DNA of 64,000 nt from Beijerinckia indica subsp. indica ATCC 9039 (GCF_000019845.1 NC_010581.1:558001-622000), one strand, 5' to 3'. Positions 9,328-18,624 are shown, numbered from the stretch's first letter. Notes: a model not told the origin generated them from the letters alone. A program made the numbers and translations.

Positions 9328-9360
9328 AAAACGGCGTTGCGCGATGCGCGGCGCCGTTTT
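9328..9360 (+). terminator. Rho-independent terminator of hsp20-DUF1150
   Basis: The arms AAAACGGCG (9328-9336) and CGCCGTTTT (9352-9360) form a strong stem, with a GC-rich loop and T-rich end, just after the DUF1150 stop. Confidence 0.8.
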
Positions 9361-9398
9361 GGTTTGTGCCCCTTCTTGGCCTTTCGAATAGACGCCGG

Positions 9399-9851
9399 TC
9401 AGCGCCCATGGGCTTTCACGGGGATGGGAAGCGATTGCCCGCCCTCATTGACGATATCGAAATGATAACGGCCGGTTCCATCGCGCTCGACGACATAGCT
9501 CAATGTCTCGACAATATGATTGCCCTTGTCGAAGGTGAGGATCTTCGGCTGGAAATCGGCGATACGCTCCGCTTCGATATAATGAGAGCTGCAAATGATG
9601 ATCTCATCGCCGACCTGGCAGGTTCTGGCCGCGGCGCCGTTCAAAATGCAGCACCGTGAGTAACGCTCGCCGAAAATGACATAGGTCGAGATTCGCGCTC
9701 CGGAATTTTTATTCCAGATGTCGACGAATTCGAGCGGCAAAAGCCCCGCTTTTTCGCAATGATCCGGATCGAGCGTAATCGATCCATGGTAATCGAGATC
9801 GGCCGCGGTGACATGGATCCCATGCAGCTTCGCCGCCATGACTTTTCGCAT
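9399..9851 (-). CDS. panD: Aspartate 1-decarboxylase
   Basis: A 150-residue pyruvoyl enzyme that makes beta-alanine from aspartate for pantothenate and CoA synthesis. The self-cleavage site is the Gly-Ser pair in DYHGSITLD (about residues 20-28), where Ser becomes the pyruvoyl group. IDIW-type (VDIWNKNSGARISTY) and LNGAAARTCQVGDEIIICS segments match the core. The protein has about 40 residues beyond the usual end, ending in KAHGR, as seen in some alphaproteobacterial PanD. ATG 9851 gives the canonical N-terminus MRKVMAAKLHG; the longer frame to 9974 runs through the inverted repeat and is not likely translated. Confidence 0.9.
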   Translation of the reverse strand: MRKVMAAKLHGIHVTAADLDYHGSITLDPDHCEKAGLLPLEFVDIWNKNSGARISTYVIFGERYSRCCILNGAAARTCQVGDEIIICSSHYIEAERIADFQPKILTFDKGNHIVETLSYVVERDGTGRYHFDIVNEGGQSLPIPVKAHGR

Positions 9852-9927
9852 AGAGAGACCTTTTCCATATTCGAGAACGTTTCGTGTCCGATCAACGGTC
9901 GACGAAATAATCCGGCAGAGCACGTTC

Positions 9928-9962
9928 GAATTTTCGCTCTCTTTCCGAAAAGGCGAAAATTC
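9928..9962. repeat. 35-bp inverted repeat upstream of panD
   Basis: Perfect 10-bp arms GAATTTTCGC (9928-9937) and GCGAAAATTC (9953-9962), with the inner spacer also partly self-complementary. It lies about 80 bp upstream of the panD start. A palindrome with nearly the same arms occurs at 33401-33435 before terC. It may be an operator or an interspersed repeat. Confidence 0.6.
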
Positions 9963-10206
9963 ACTACCATTCATATAAGTTACGATAGCAAATTTGGCAT
10001 CTTTAAACCGGCGCCGTAGCTATAGGGGGGATTAATCATGGGGTGACGGTCCAAAAAAGGTCGACTTTATTCTGAAAAAAACCTCTCGCTGCTTTCGCGC
10101 TCGTCCTGATGATGAATGTTTAAAGATTCAACTGCTTAATTCAGGGCAGATGCGATTGCTTGAACAGCATTCATTATGGCGGTGCCATAAAATTTGAAAG
10201 TGTGGA

Positions 10207-11364
10207 ATGCGGATCAATACACGCTATGGCCTTATGGATTTCCCTGAGGCTGATCATGATCTCATTGCGCAATTCCTGGTGCGATATGGCGAATGGGCAT
10301 GGGATGAGGTGTGCTTCATTGCAGAGGTTTTGCCGATGGATGGAGCGCGTGTTCTAGATGTCGGCGCATTTGTGGGTACTTTCGGCTTGGGCCTTGCTCA
10401 ACGGCGCCAATTACAATTTCTTGGATTTGTTGAAGCCAATCCTACTGCTGCAGCGATGCTGAAAGAAAATGTGAAGCGCAATTGCGCAATAGCCCATAGT
10501 GTTGTTGAAGCAATTGTGGGTACGCCCGGAGAGAATTATGAGATGGGCGCGAGTGAAAGCGATAATTTAGGCTCGACTGGCTTCAAACATACCCTCAATA
10601 TATCCGATAAGATTGCGTCCTCAAAGGCCGATATCTTAACACTCACCGAGTTACGCGAGAAATTGGGGCCATTTAATCTCATAAAGCTCGATGTCGAGGG
10701 CATGGAGCTGGAAATTTTGAAAGCAGATGCGGAATATCTCTCCAAAGGAGATTGTACGATCTGGACCGAATGCAATGAGACAGCAGGATCGTTGGAGCTT
10801 GTTCGGGAATTGCTCTCATGGGACCTTCCCTTATATTATTTTGCGTTTCCTGCGCATAATATAGAAAATTTTTTTGGTGATAGAGAGCCGATATTCCCTT
10901 TTGCTTATGAAGCCGGATTGCTTCTTGCCCCCAAAACTCCTCCTTCTCTCTCGCCAATACTCATTGAACATCATTGTATATTGCGACCAATTCGGAGTGA
11001 GCTCGATCTTAAGGATGCCCTTTGGAAAACCCCACGCTGGGGATTGAAAGAGTGGAACGGCTTGGAACGAGAGGAGATCGTGGCCTTGGCGGGCCATGCG
11101 CTCCTCGGTCAGAATTTTCCGGAATATTTACGTCCCGATTCGACAGCATCTGCAGCGTCGAATTGGCTAACGCTCGATCAACGTTTGAAGTCTGAACGCG
11201 GCCGCCGCGTTTTTGAGACAATGCGCGCAGAAAGAGCCGAAGCTGCACTGGCGGAAAAATCCGCGCGTCTCCTTCAATTGACTAGCGAGCATGGGCATGA
11301 CACAAGCGAAACCTCTAATAAACGGGCAAAACTGACTGATGGTGAGCAAAAGATGGAAAGGTAA
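10207..11364 (+). CDS. FkbM family SAM-dependent methyltransferase
   Basis: A 385-residue protein with a SAM-binding motif VLDVGAFVGTFGLGLA (about residues 49-64) and the FkbM-typical NLIKLDVEGMELEIL block (about 158-172). FkbM enzymes methylate sugars or polyketide hydroxyls. Here the glycosyltransferases downstream point to glycan O-methylation. The last 60 residues are charged and helical, possibly a coiled coil. Base composition is clearly more AT-rich than in the flanking housekeeping genes. The start is ATG 10207, behind a weak GTGGA. Confidence 0.85.
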   Translation: MRINTRYGLMDFPEADHDLIAQFLVRYGEWAWDEVCFIAEVLPMDGARVLDVGAFVGTFGLGLAQRRQLQFLGFVEANPTAAAMLKENVKRNCAIAHSVVEAIVGTPGENYEMGASESDNLGSTGFKHTLNISDKIASSKADILTLTELREKLGPFNLIKLDVEGMELEILKADAEYLSKGDCTIWTECNETAGSLELVRELLSWDLPLYYFAFPAHNIENFFGDREPIFPFAYEAGLLLAPKTPPSLSPILIEHHCILRPIRSELDLKDALWKTPRWGLKEWNGLEREEIVALAGHALLGQNFPEYLRPDSTASAASNWLTLDQRLKSERGRRVFETMRAERAEAALAEKSARLLQLTSEHGHDTSETSNKRAKLTDGEQKMER

Positions 11365-11477
11365 GATGTTAACAGAAGGGTAAGACGTTAAGGCGGAAAA
11401 TTTTATTCGAGATGATTTATAGAAACCGCAGCACATAATCGAAGTTTGTGTGACTAATTCATGACAGCGAAAAATTC

Positions 11478-13271
11478 GTGAGTAATTTAAAAATGGCGGC
11501 TTCAAGTAAGGCTTCGTGGCTCTCTCGGTGGTTTCGCCTGAAACACTATTCGGCTGCCATTGATGCTACTTCGATCGAAGGGGCTTCTATCGAGGATGTT
11601 CTTGCCGTTTCGGAAGAGGGCGTGCTAGCCGCTGTGACGACCGAAAAGGTTCCACCTGAGGACCTTCTGGTTGATCATCATCACCTGGAAATTGCCGCGC
11701 CCTATTTCGACAAAAGCTATTATCTTGCCAAGAATACGGATGTTAGAGACGCTAATATTGATCCGCTGAAGCATTTTTTAATCTGGGGATGGCGTGAGCG
11801 TCGGAATCCAAGCCTTTCTTTCGACGTGAATTTCTATCTGCAAACATATCCTGACGTCGCCGCCGCTGACGTGAATCCTTTGATTCATTTCATTATGGCT
11901 GGGCAGGCGGAGGGACGGGAGGCGCGGGATCCACTGGGGATATGGCGGCGGCGTTTAGAAGCTGCGCGAGCGCCCTCCAAAGGAGGGACTGCGGCTTCTT
12001 TGAACAATCAGGCTGTGGACCAGATCGATGGCGATGAGTTGATTGATCGTTTAAACATCAGTCAAATGGGTAGCGGGCTCATCATTTCATTCAGCCATGA
12101 TGACTATACTCGTAGTTGCGGTGGCGTGCAGAATGTCATTGTTGACGAGCAAAAGGCTTTTAACCGCGCTCAGTGGAACTACCTTCACGTCTCTCCCATG
12201 AGGCCGCTGCAAAGTCTGGCTGATATTCTTACGATTCCGGCGGATTTCATCGTCGCGATACGCATTGATGGAACATTTCTGGGGCATATAGCTTTTGATG
12301 AGTTCATCGCTGCACTTGTTAAGACAGAGGCGCGAGAAAGAGGCATTAAATGTATAATACACCATTTGATGGGGTTCTCTCCCGAGTTAATTTTAAAGTT
12401 ATTTGATATTACTCAAATAAAAAGCCCCGTTGTTTGGGTTCATGACCTATTTACAGTATGTGAAAACTATACATTGCTTCGCAATGATATTACGTTCTGT
12501 GGTGGTCCACCTCCGGATTCCATGGCTTGCGATATATGCTGTTACGGTGAAGGGCGATCCGAACACTACGGGAGAATTCAGAATTTCTTTCAAACAACAC
12601 ATCCTATCGTACTCGCCCCTTCGGAATTTGCTCTCGAGAAATGGCGGCATTTCGAATTGCCGCATCAACAAGGTGTCGTCGTACCTCCGGCTCGGTTGGT
12701 GTTTGCCGAAGAACGATTTTCGATACATACGGCTCCACAACAGACATTACGCGTTGCCTATGTCGGACAACGAGTCTTCCATAAGGGATGGTCTGTTTTT
12801 GAGGAACTCGCTCTCCGTTTTAGACAAGATCAACGATATGAATTCATTCAACTAGGCATGCCTTCCCACGAGGTCGTGCTGCCTGATTGTATTGGATATT
12901 GCCATGTCCAAGTTGGGCCAGATGATCATGATGCGATGATCCATGCGTTGGCGGCCGCGCATATTGACATTGTTGTCCTTTGGCCTATGTGGCCAGAAAC
13001 ATTCTGCTATGTAGCGCATGAAGCCCTGGCAGCCGGCGTATTCATTGTAACCCATAAGGGTGCAGGAAATGTTGATCCCGTTGTCACTGTGCAAGCCCCG
13101 GAGCAGGGAATTGTGCTGCCGGATCAGTCAAGCTTATTTGCTTTATTTGAAACGGGTGACATTATCCAACTTGCTACGAAAGCCGTGCGCCGTCGCGGCG
13201 CTCTGATAGCGGGAGGCGGCACCGCAGATTGGTTGTTACGGGATAATCCTGCTCTCCTGGCATTTGGATAA
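11478..13271 (+). CDS. Glycosyltransferase with N-terminal YYL..DV repeats (GT4-like)
   Basis: A 597-residue protein. Residues about 75-145 hold two copies of a short repeat: FDKSYYLAKNTDVRDANIDP, with HFLIWGWRERRNPS, followed by FDVNFYLQTYPDVAAADVNP, with HFIMAGQAEGREA. This module is often found at the front of bacterial glycosyltransferases. The C-terminal half has GT-B features: VAYVGQRVFHKGW, GVFIVTHKGAGNVDPV and an acidic/His-rich activation loop. The start is GTG 11478 or ATG 11493. It is AT-rich like its neighbours and probably co-transcribed with the FkbM gene and the next gene. The sugar donor and acceptor cannot be told. Confidence 0.75.
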   Translation: MSNLKMAASSKASWLSRWFRLKHYSAAIDATSIEGASIEDVLAVSEEGVLAAVTTEKVPPEDLLVDHHHLEIAAPYFDKSYYLAKNTDVRDANIDPLKHFLIWGWRERRNPSLSFDVNFYLQTYPDVAAADVNPLIHFIMAGQAEGREARDPLGIWRRRLEAARAPSKGGTAASLNNQAVDQIDGDELIDRLNISQMGSGLIISFSHDDYTRSCGGVQNVIVDEQKAFNRAQWNYLHVSPMRPLQSLADILTIPADFIVAIRIDGTFLGHIAFDEFIAALVKTEARERGIKCIIHHLMGFSPELILKLFDITQIKSPVVWVHDLFTVCENYTLLRNDITFCGGPPPDSMACDICCYGEGRSEHYGRIQNFFQTTHPIVLAPSEFALEKWRHFELPHQQGVVVPPARLVFAEERFSIHTAPQQTLRVAYVGQRVFHKGWSVFEELALRFRQDQRYEFIQLGMPSHEVVLPDCIGYCHVQVGPDDHDAMIHALAAAHIDIVVLWPMWPETFCYVAHEALAAGVFIVTHKGAGNVDPVVTVQAPEQGIVLPDQSSLFALFETGDIIQLATKAVRRRGALIAGGGTADWLLRDNPALLAFG

Positions 13272-13298
13272 AGAAGTTTAGAGGACGGTCGACGGCAT

Positions 13299-14318
13299 AT
13301 GAGTGAAATTCACTGCTTTACAAGCGCCTCCTTCTCCTATCTGGATCGGGTGCGGGTTCTCGGACAAACACTCAGAAAGCATCAACCTAATTGGAAGTTT
13401 TGGTTATGTTTACCCGATCGGGAACCTCCAGGGTTTGAATTTGACCTTGCAAACGAGCCGATTGACGGTGTTGTCCGCATAGAAGAACTTGGCATTGCGA
13501 ATACGGATAGCTGGGTATTTACTCATGATGTCGTGGAACTCTGCACAGCAGTCAAGGGACCCATGTTGTGGAAACTGCTGAATGATGGTGCGTCTAAAGT
13601 TATCTATCTCGATCCGGATATTGCCGTTTTCTCGGACCTCTCTGAAATCGAGCGGTTACTCGATAGTCATGATGTTGTCTTAACGCCCCACCAGATTGAG
13701 CCAGATCACTCTCTTCAAGCTATCACCGACAATGAAATAGGGTCGTTGAAGCATGGTATTTATAATCTAGGATTTGTCGCGGTTGCCAATCGTGAAGAGG
13801 GCAGAGCATTTGCTCAATGGTGGCGAGATCGATTGCTTCACTTCTGTTATGACGATATCCCAAATGGATTATTCGTGGATCAGCGCTGGTGTGATCATGC
13901 GCCTGTTTTCTTTCCTTCCACGCATATATTGCGCGATCCGGGATACAATGTCGCTAGTTGGAACCAAAGCCGCCGTCCGATTACTATTCATGAAGATGGT
14001 TCTATTAGAGCAAATGGAAGCATACTGCGTTTTTTCCATTTCACGAAAATAACGTGGGTGGGGCAATTAATGCTTGAGCGTTATGCCAATGGACGCCCGG
14101 AAATTTTCGAATTGATGAAATGGTATTGTACGCGGCTTGCAAATAATAAAGTCTCGGGTCTACCAGACGGTTGGTGGGCGTTTAATCATTACTCGAATGG
14201 AGAGCCAATTAAACGAGCTCATAGGATAGCGCTCCGCCATAATGAATATTTGCGAGATCGTTTCAAGAATCCTTTTATTGCTTCCCCGGAATTGATGAGC
14301 TATTTGGAACCGGCTTAA
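13299..14318 (+). CDS. Glycosyltransferase, GT8-like (GT-A fold)
   Basis: A 339-residue soluble enzyme with a GT-A nucleotide-sugar domain. The N-terminus IHCFTSASFSYLDRVRVLGQTL and the metal-binding DXD motif in KVIYLDPDIAVF (about residues 103-114) are clear, followed by YNLGFVAV and a C-terminal helical part. ATG 13299 is preceded by AGAGGACGG, a good ribosome binding site. It is 27 bp after the previous glycosyltransferase and surely in the same transcript. A convergent terminator follows. Confidence 0.78.
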   Translation: MSEIHCFTSASFSYLDRVRVLGQTLRKHQPNWKFWLCLPDREPPGFEFDLANEPIDGVVRIEELGIANTDSWVFTHDVVELCTAVKGPMLWKLLNDGASKVIYLDPDIAVFSDLSEIERLLDSHDVVLTPHQIEPDHSLQAITDNEIGSLKHGIYNLGFVAVANREEGRAFAQWWRDRLLHFCYDDIPNGLFVDQRWCDHAPVFFPSTHILRDPGYNVASWNQSRRPITIHEDGSIRANGSILRFFHFTKITWVGQLMLERYANGRPEIFELMKWYCTRLANNKVSGLPDGWWAFNHYSNGEPIKRAHRIALRHNEYLRDRFKNPFIASPELMSYLEPA

Positions 14319-14369
14319 AAAGCGCTGCGCGAGGTCATCAACCTCACGTCTTGTCTTCGAACCCACTAT

Positions 14370-14398
14370 AAGCCGCTCAAGGCGGCTTTGATTTTTTC
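14370..14398. terminator. Terminator between convergent glycosyltransferase sets
   Basis: The stem AAGCCGC (14370-14376) with GCGGCTT (14382-14388) is followed by a T-rich run. It ends the plus-strand set and can act for the minus-strand gene that stops at 14403. Confidence 0.7.
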
Positions 14399-14402
14399 TT
14401 TC

Positions 14403-15428
14403 TTATCTCGCCGCCTGGAGGCCGTATTCAAACAGATCTCGTTGTTTCTCTTGGTCGACGGGTTTTGTTGTTTCCTTTGCAGTATCCGCAATGCCTTTCG
14501 CCCGTGATAGAAAAAACGCATCTCTGTAGGCCAGATCCAGTGTCTTCTGTAAGAGATCATGGAGGGGAAAGGATGCCCGAGCCCTTGCCAAGGTCAGTTT
14601 TTCTAGTTTCCGTGTCCAGCGAAGAAGGCCAGCATAGTCAACCCAGTGCGTATGCCATGCAGCAAGAGCTGCATCAATCTCGCAATAAGCACGGATAGTA
14701 TTATCGTCGTGCAACATTGAAAAGGCATGTTGCGATCGGCCTTGACGATAAGATCGTTGGCAGAATTGATCGAAATTGATGGCGCGGATCATGGTCGAAT
14801 AAGCGCGTGGTTCATAGATGACCCGCAACCCATGTTTAGCGAGCCGCCAGCCCAGTTCTATATCCTCGCATCCAAATTTAAAGTCAGGATGAAACACGCC
14901 GTGTCGGACAAGCAAGCCTCGCTTGCATGAACTACGGCCACCCCAAAACTCCTTGTAACCAAGCACCTGTCGGGGCTGCATCCAATGATAGGAAAACAAT
15001 TGACAGCCGACTTCGGTTACGTGCCGCATGAGAGGGAGATCGGCAATCTCGGGCGCGAGAATCGTTCGGCCGAGGACGGCTACAGCTTGGTCAGGCTGTT
15101 CGAGATGAATGGCTAAATGACTGGCGAGAAGATCAGGGCTGGCGACATCGTCATCATCTAGAAAAACAACGATAGGGGCGCGGCTTACGAATATTCCGAG
15201 ATTTTTCGCCGCGGCGAGTCCTGATGCGCGCTGCGGAAAAATACGGAGTGGAAGTTCATTCTGCCAATGTTTGAGAACAGCCTGTGTATCATCGGTCGAG
15301 CCGTCATCGATGGCCACGATCTCAAACCGGGATGGTGCAAGTGTCTGCTGTTTGAGACCTTGAAGAACACGAGGAAGCAAATGCGCACGATTATGCGTCG
15401 TCAAGATAGCCGAAATTTCGGGTATCAT
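14403..15428 (-). CDS. Glycosyltransferase family 2
   Basis: A 341-residue GT-A enzyme. The N-terminus ISAILTTHNRAHLLPRVLQG, the AIDDGSTDDT nucleotide-binding block (about residues 39-48) and the DXD-like VVFLDDDDVASPD (about 87-99) are classic GT2 features. Its start overlaps the stop of the upstream gene by ATGA, so the two are translationally coupled. It is the last gene of a three-gene minus-strand operon. Confidence 0.88.
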   Translation of the reverse strand: MIPEISAILTTHNRAHLLPRVLQGLKQQTLAPSRFEIVAIDDGSTDDTQAVLKHWQNELPLRIFPQRASGLAAAKNLGIFVSRAPIVVFLDDDDVASPDLLASHLAIHLEQPDQAVAVLGRTILAPEIADLPLMRHVTEVGCQLFSYHWMQPRQVLGYKEFWGGRSSCKRGLLVRHGVFHPDFKFGCEDIELGWRLAKHGLRVIYEPRAYSTMIRAINFDQFCQRSYRQGRSQHAFSMLHDDNTIRAYCEIDAALAAWHTHWVDYAGLLRWTRKLEKLTLARARASFPLHDLLQKTLDLAYRDAFFLSRAKGIADTAKETTKPVDQEKQRDLFEYGLQAAR

Positions 15429-16126
15429 AGATAGGCCTCGATGACAGTGAAAGCTTGTTCCAGTGTCAGATGGGGGTGCTCAGCCAGCAAACGATCCATT
15501 TCTCGGCGCGCTGATTCATAATTATATCCTGTTACCGGCGGACGGATTCGATGGGCGACCGGTACGGCGTCGATGATCCCCATTTTCAGTTTCGCATCCT
15601 CGATGATTTGAGGCCATACAAAATCGAGTCCCCATCCCATCCCACACGCGTTTCCAAAGGGCAGAAGGAGTTTGGCGGCGTCTCGGCGCATACAAACGAA
15701 GGGGCCAATTTCGACAAAACGAGTGCGCCGGGCTTTCAATCCCGGCAGCACCTGGACCAACGGATGATCGGTAAAACTGTCGGTCGTGCGCGCGGGTTGA
15801 CACAAAGCAAAGTCATAGGCTGTAGCGTAATCGATGAGCTTGTCGATCGCGTCGAAATCCAGTTCGATATCGTCGTCGCAGAGGAGAATCCAATCATAAT
15901 CCTGCGCATCGATGAGGAGACGATCCAGAAGCTGGAATTTCGGCGTGCGTTCGGTCACGACCGCGAGCGTCATCGGATGGTCGCAAGCGCCCTTGCCATT
16001 TGGTGACAGGGCGATCCAGCGTTGTTCGACCCTGTGCTTTTTGGAAAGAGCCAGACACAGGCTGACATGAGCAACCGTATTCGGTTTCTCCGCCATATAG
16101 ACACCTGCCGCCAGGATCCTAGCCAT
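15425..16126 (-). CDS. DUF707-like putative glycosyltransferase
   Basis: A 233-residue protein with an acidic DXD-type motif WILLCDDDIELD and a C-terminal MGWGLDFVWPQ and GIIDAVPVAHR block, the layout of DUF707/GT-A-like proteins. There is no signal peptide. ATG 16126 was chosen because the gene then overlaps the end of the upstream glycosyltransferase by only 8 nt; the longer frame to 16255 would overlap it by 137 nt. Role inferred: a sugar transferase acting in the same glycan pathway as its neighbours. Confidence 0.65.
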   Translation of the reverse strand: MARILAAGVYMAEKPNTVAHVSLCLALSKKHRVEQRWIALSPNGKGACDHPMTLAVVTERTPKFQLLDRLLIDAQDYDWILLCDDDIELDFDAIDKLIDYATAYDFALCQPARTTDSFTDHPLVQVLPGLKARRTRFVEIGPFVCMRRDAAKLLLPFGNACGMGWGLDFVWPQIIEDAKLKMGIIDAVPVAHRIRPPVTGYNYESARREMDRLLAEHPHLTLEQAFTVIEAYL

Positions 16127-17618
16127 GAAAGATGTCTCCAACTTGTGTCCGAACGACATCAAGAGAGAGTGTCTTTTCGATGTGGGTCCGCCCGTGCTCG
16201 GAGAGATGGCACCATAAAGAATCGTCTCGCAAGACTTGGACGATATGATCGGCAAAGGCGCTTTCTTCGTCAGCTACCAGAATGTGGGTGCCGTCGACAA
16301 GACTCATTCCCTCCGCACCGATAGTGGTCGCGACGACGGGAAGGCCATGAGCGAGACTCTGTCCGACTTTTCCTTTCATCCCCGCACCATAACGTAGGGG
16401 CGCGATGAAGACCCGATTGCTGTCGAATAAGGGTTGTAGATATGGAACATAGCCGAGCACTTCTATGCCTGGCACGGCGCTTAGGGCCAGAATGTCCTCA
16501 TTCATATTGCTTCCAGCGATCCGCAAAATGGCATTGGGTTCCTTGGCGCGGACGAATGGCCAGATTTTTTCGACGAACCATTTTATGCCGTCGCTATTTG
16601 GCGCGTGCCAAAAGCCGCCGAGAAAAAAAACACCATTGCGTTCAGTTGGCCCTGGAGGTGTGTATTGAGGCAGCTCAAACACATTAGGCAATACTTTCAC
16701 GACTGCCAGCGGCGCTAGGGAGAGAAGGTTCTCCTTTTCTTCGGCCGTGATGGCGAGAGTGACATCCGCCGCAAGCGCCAGTCCGATTTCCTCTTCACGC
16801 TGGTGGCGTGCCTGCGCGAGTTTCTCGCTATCGCCAAGCAATTCGGCTTCTCGTTCCAGGCGAAGACTATGAAAATCCACCATATCAAAGGCAATGAGTG
16901 CATTGGGAAACCGCGCTCGGACCAAAGGCATGACGGCGCTGGCGATGTGTGGAAAAGAAACAAAGGCCCAATTAAGACGAGTTTCCTTTTTCCTGAGGTA
17001 GGTGTTTATCTCGTCCATTCCATAGAGAATGCATTGCACGCCATGTTTATAGAGTGCGCCTTCATAGCGTGCGCGCCCTTCATTCGATGTCAATGCCAAC
17101 GGCAATTTCGAGCGCTCTATGTAAGATCCGAAGGTAATTCTCCATCCCGCTTCATTCATGAGCTGAAGCAAAGTCATCATCCGCAGCGCGCCGCTCTGCT
17201 GATCGAAAAGCGGGGGCATGTCGGAAACGACAAAAAAGTCTCCACCGCTCCACCGTTGTGCGCGAAGTATAGAGGAAACAGAACTCTCGTCGTCCAGCTT
17301 TGCATTGTTCGGGTTTTGGGCAAACAGGTTGCGCACAAATGTGGACAAAATGGAGAAAGGGGAGGTGGTGATTTTCCGAGAATGAGCCGTATCGCCGGAT
17401 GGCTGAGATGGGACCGATTGGTCGGATGCCTTTTGCAGGGCTGTATTGGCCTCGGCAAGCGCAGTATTTTTAACCCGAAGTTCGTCACATTCGCGCGTGA
17501 GCCGGGCTATTTCGTACTGCAAGACTGCAGTCAACTCGGCTGTGTTGAGCGGTTTTTCCTCAAATTGATCCTCTGATCCCTGCCACGATGGATGATCCGG
17601 AAGCTTCAAGGAAGTCAA
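16119..17618 (-). CDS. Glycosyltransferase family 4 (group 1) with N-terminal coiled coil
   Basis: A 499-residue protein. Residues about 25-70 form a heptad-rich helix (AVLQYEIARLTRECDELRVK). The rest is a GT-B enzyme with GVFFLGGFWHAPNSDGIKWF, the donor-site FIAPLRYGAGMKGKVGQSLA, and GLPVVATTIGAEGM. Translation probably starts at TTG 17618, since no ATG lies upstream of the conserved part and AAGGTG sits seven bases before this TTG. It is the first gene of the minus-strand glycan operon. Confidence 0.78.
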   Translation of the reverse strand: MTSLKLPDHPSWQGSEDQFEEKPLNTAELTAVLQYEIARLTRECDELRVKNTALAEANTALQKASDQSVPSQPSGDTAHSRKITTSPFSILSTFVRNLFAQNPNNAKLDDESSVSSILRAQRWSGGDFFVVSDMPPLFDQQSGALRMMTLLQLMNEAGWRITFGSYIERSKLPLALTSNEGRARYEGALYKHGVQCILYGMDEINTYLRKKETRLNWAFVSFPHIASAVMPLVRARFPNALIAFDMVDFHSLRLEREAELLGDSEKLAQARHQREEEIGLALAADVTLAITAEEKENLLSLAPLAVVKVLPNVFELPQYTPPGPTERNGVFFLGGFWHAPNSDGIKWFVEKIWPFVRAKEPNAILRIAGSNMNEDILALSAVPGIEVLGYVPYLQPLFDSNRVFIAPLRYGAGMKGKVGQSLAHGLPVVATTIGAEGMSLVDGTHILVADEESAFADHIVQVLRDDSLWCHLSEHGRTHIEKTLSLDVVRTQVGDIFHG

Positions 17619-18053
17619 AGTTTCACCTTACCAGAGTACGGAATAGGATATTGTCGCTGCGGCGTTCTATACTATGCATTCTGTCGTGTTGTCCTCAGGA
17701 ATAGAAGCGAGGACTTTCGAAAGGTCAAATATTGGTTCGATCAACTCATGCTTCGGCGATTATGCGTGCAAGCATAAAAAGCTTCCTGCCAGATTTAAGC
17801 GATATTTGCAATGAGAAGAGAATCGGCTGTGGGAAATCGCAAACCAAGCTTCGATGCGCTTTGCAAGTCGACGCGATCTGGGGCGGTCCGGCTCAGGAGC
17901 CAGCTCGAAAAAAAACGGGATTGAGGTTTCCCGCCCGGATAGGGGGATGCAGTGTTGCCACGGAGGTACAGATTAAAACCGGTCCATCCATCCTGGGACT
18001 AAATATCCAGGACCTGTAAATGTGTAATCACTCAAGCGACGATTCATGTGATC
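17619..18053. other. Intergenic region, no gene seen
   Basis: A 435-bp spacer between the glycosyltransferase operon start and the deformylase-like gene end. It should contain the minus-strand glycan operon promoter. A small hairpin TTATGC/GCATAA lies at 17760-17777. The short open frames here show no protein character. Confidence 0.5.
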
Positions 18054-18551
18054 TTATCGGTCAGACGCTAATTTTTCATAGCGTTTGATGACACGTTCGC
18101 GTTTGAGGCGCGAGAGTCTTTGTATCCAGAAAAGACCATCGAGCTGGTCGATTTCATGCTGATGACAGATCGCGAGGAAACCATCAGCCTTCTCGATATG
18201 GACAGACCCGTCGAGATCTTGATAGCGCACATGGATTTCAGCGCAGCGTTCCACGATTTCGGTCACGCCGGGCATGGAGACGCTGCCTTCCTGGTGCCGG
18301 ATCTTTGTATCCGAGGACCAAATGATTTCCGGATTTACGTAAAGACGTGTTTGGTTGGGCGTGAGTTCGAGGGCAACGAGGCGCGCCGGAACACCGATAT
18401 GGGGCGCGGTAATGCCGATGCCGTGGGCGGCGTGCAGGCTCTCGACCAGATCATCCGCGAGGGTTCGGAGTGTCTCATCGAAATGTTCGACCTTTTGAGC
18501 CGCCATGCTGAGGCGTGGGTCGGGAAATCGTATGACTGGGCGCACCGCCAT
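18054..18551 (-). CDS. Peptide-deformylase-like protein lacking metal ligands
   Basis: A 165-residue homologue of peptide deformylase, the enzyme that removes N-formyl groups from new proteins. The fold motifs are in order: GIGITAPHIG (44-53, normally GxGxAAxQ), then EGSVS (88-92) where true enzymes have EGCxS, then HEIDQLDG (132-139) where true enzymes have HEIDHLxG. The metal-binding Cys is therefore Ser90 and the second metal-binding His is Gln136; the base calls for both codons are clear. Classical activity is doubtful. ATG 18551 has AAGG nine bases upstream. It follows the hydroxyacid dehydrogenase by 73 bp. Confidence 0.85.
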   Translation of the reverse strand: MAVRPVIRFPDPRLSMAAQKVEHFDETLRTLADDLVESLHAAHGIGITAPHIGVPARLVALELTPNQTRLYVNPEIIWSSDTKIRHQEGSVSMPGVTEIVERCAEIHVRYQDLDGSVHIEKADGFLAICHQHEIDQLDGLFWIQRLSRLKRERVIKRYEKLASDR

Positions 18552-18624
18552 GGCTCTCATCCTTGCCGTAATGACCGTGCCCGGGTCATAGAAGCAAGGA
18601 TGAACGATTTCCAGTCCGCAAAAT

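Noticed and set aside
9399..9974. Longer N-terminus of PanD
   Set aside because: The extra 41 residues run through the inverted repeat and displace the conserved MxxxMLxxKLHG-like start.
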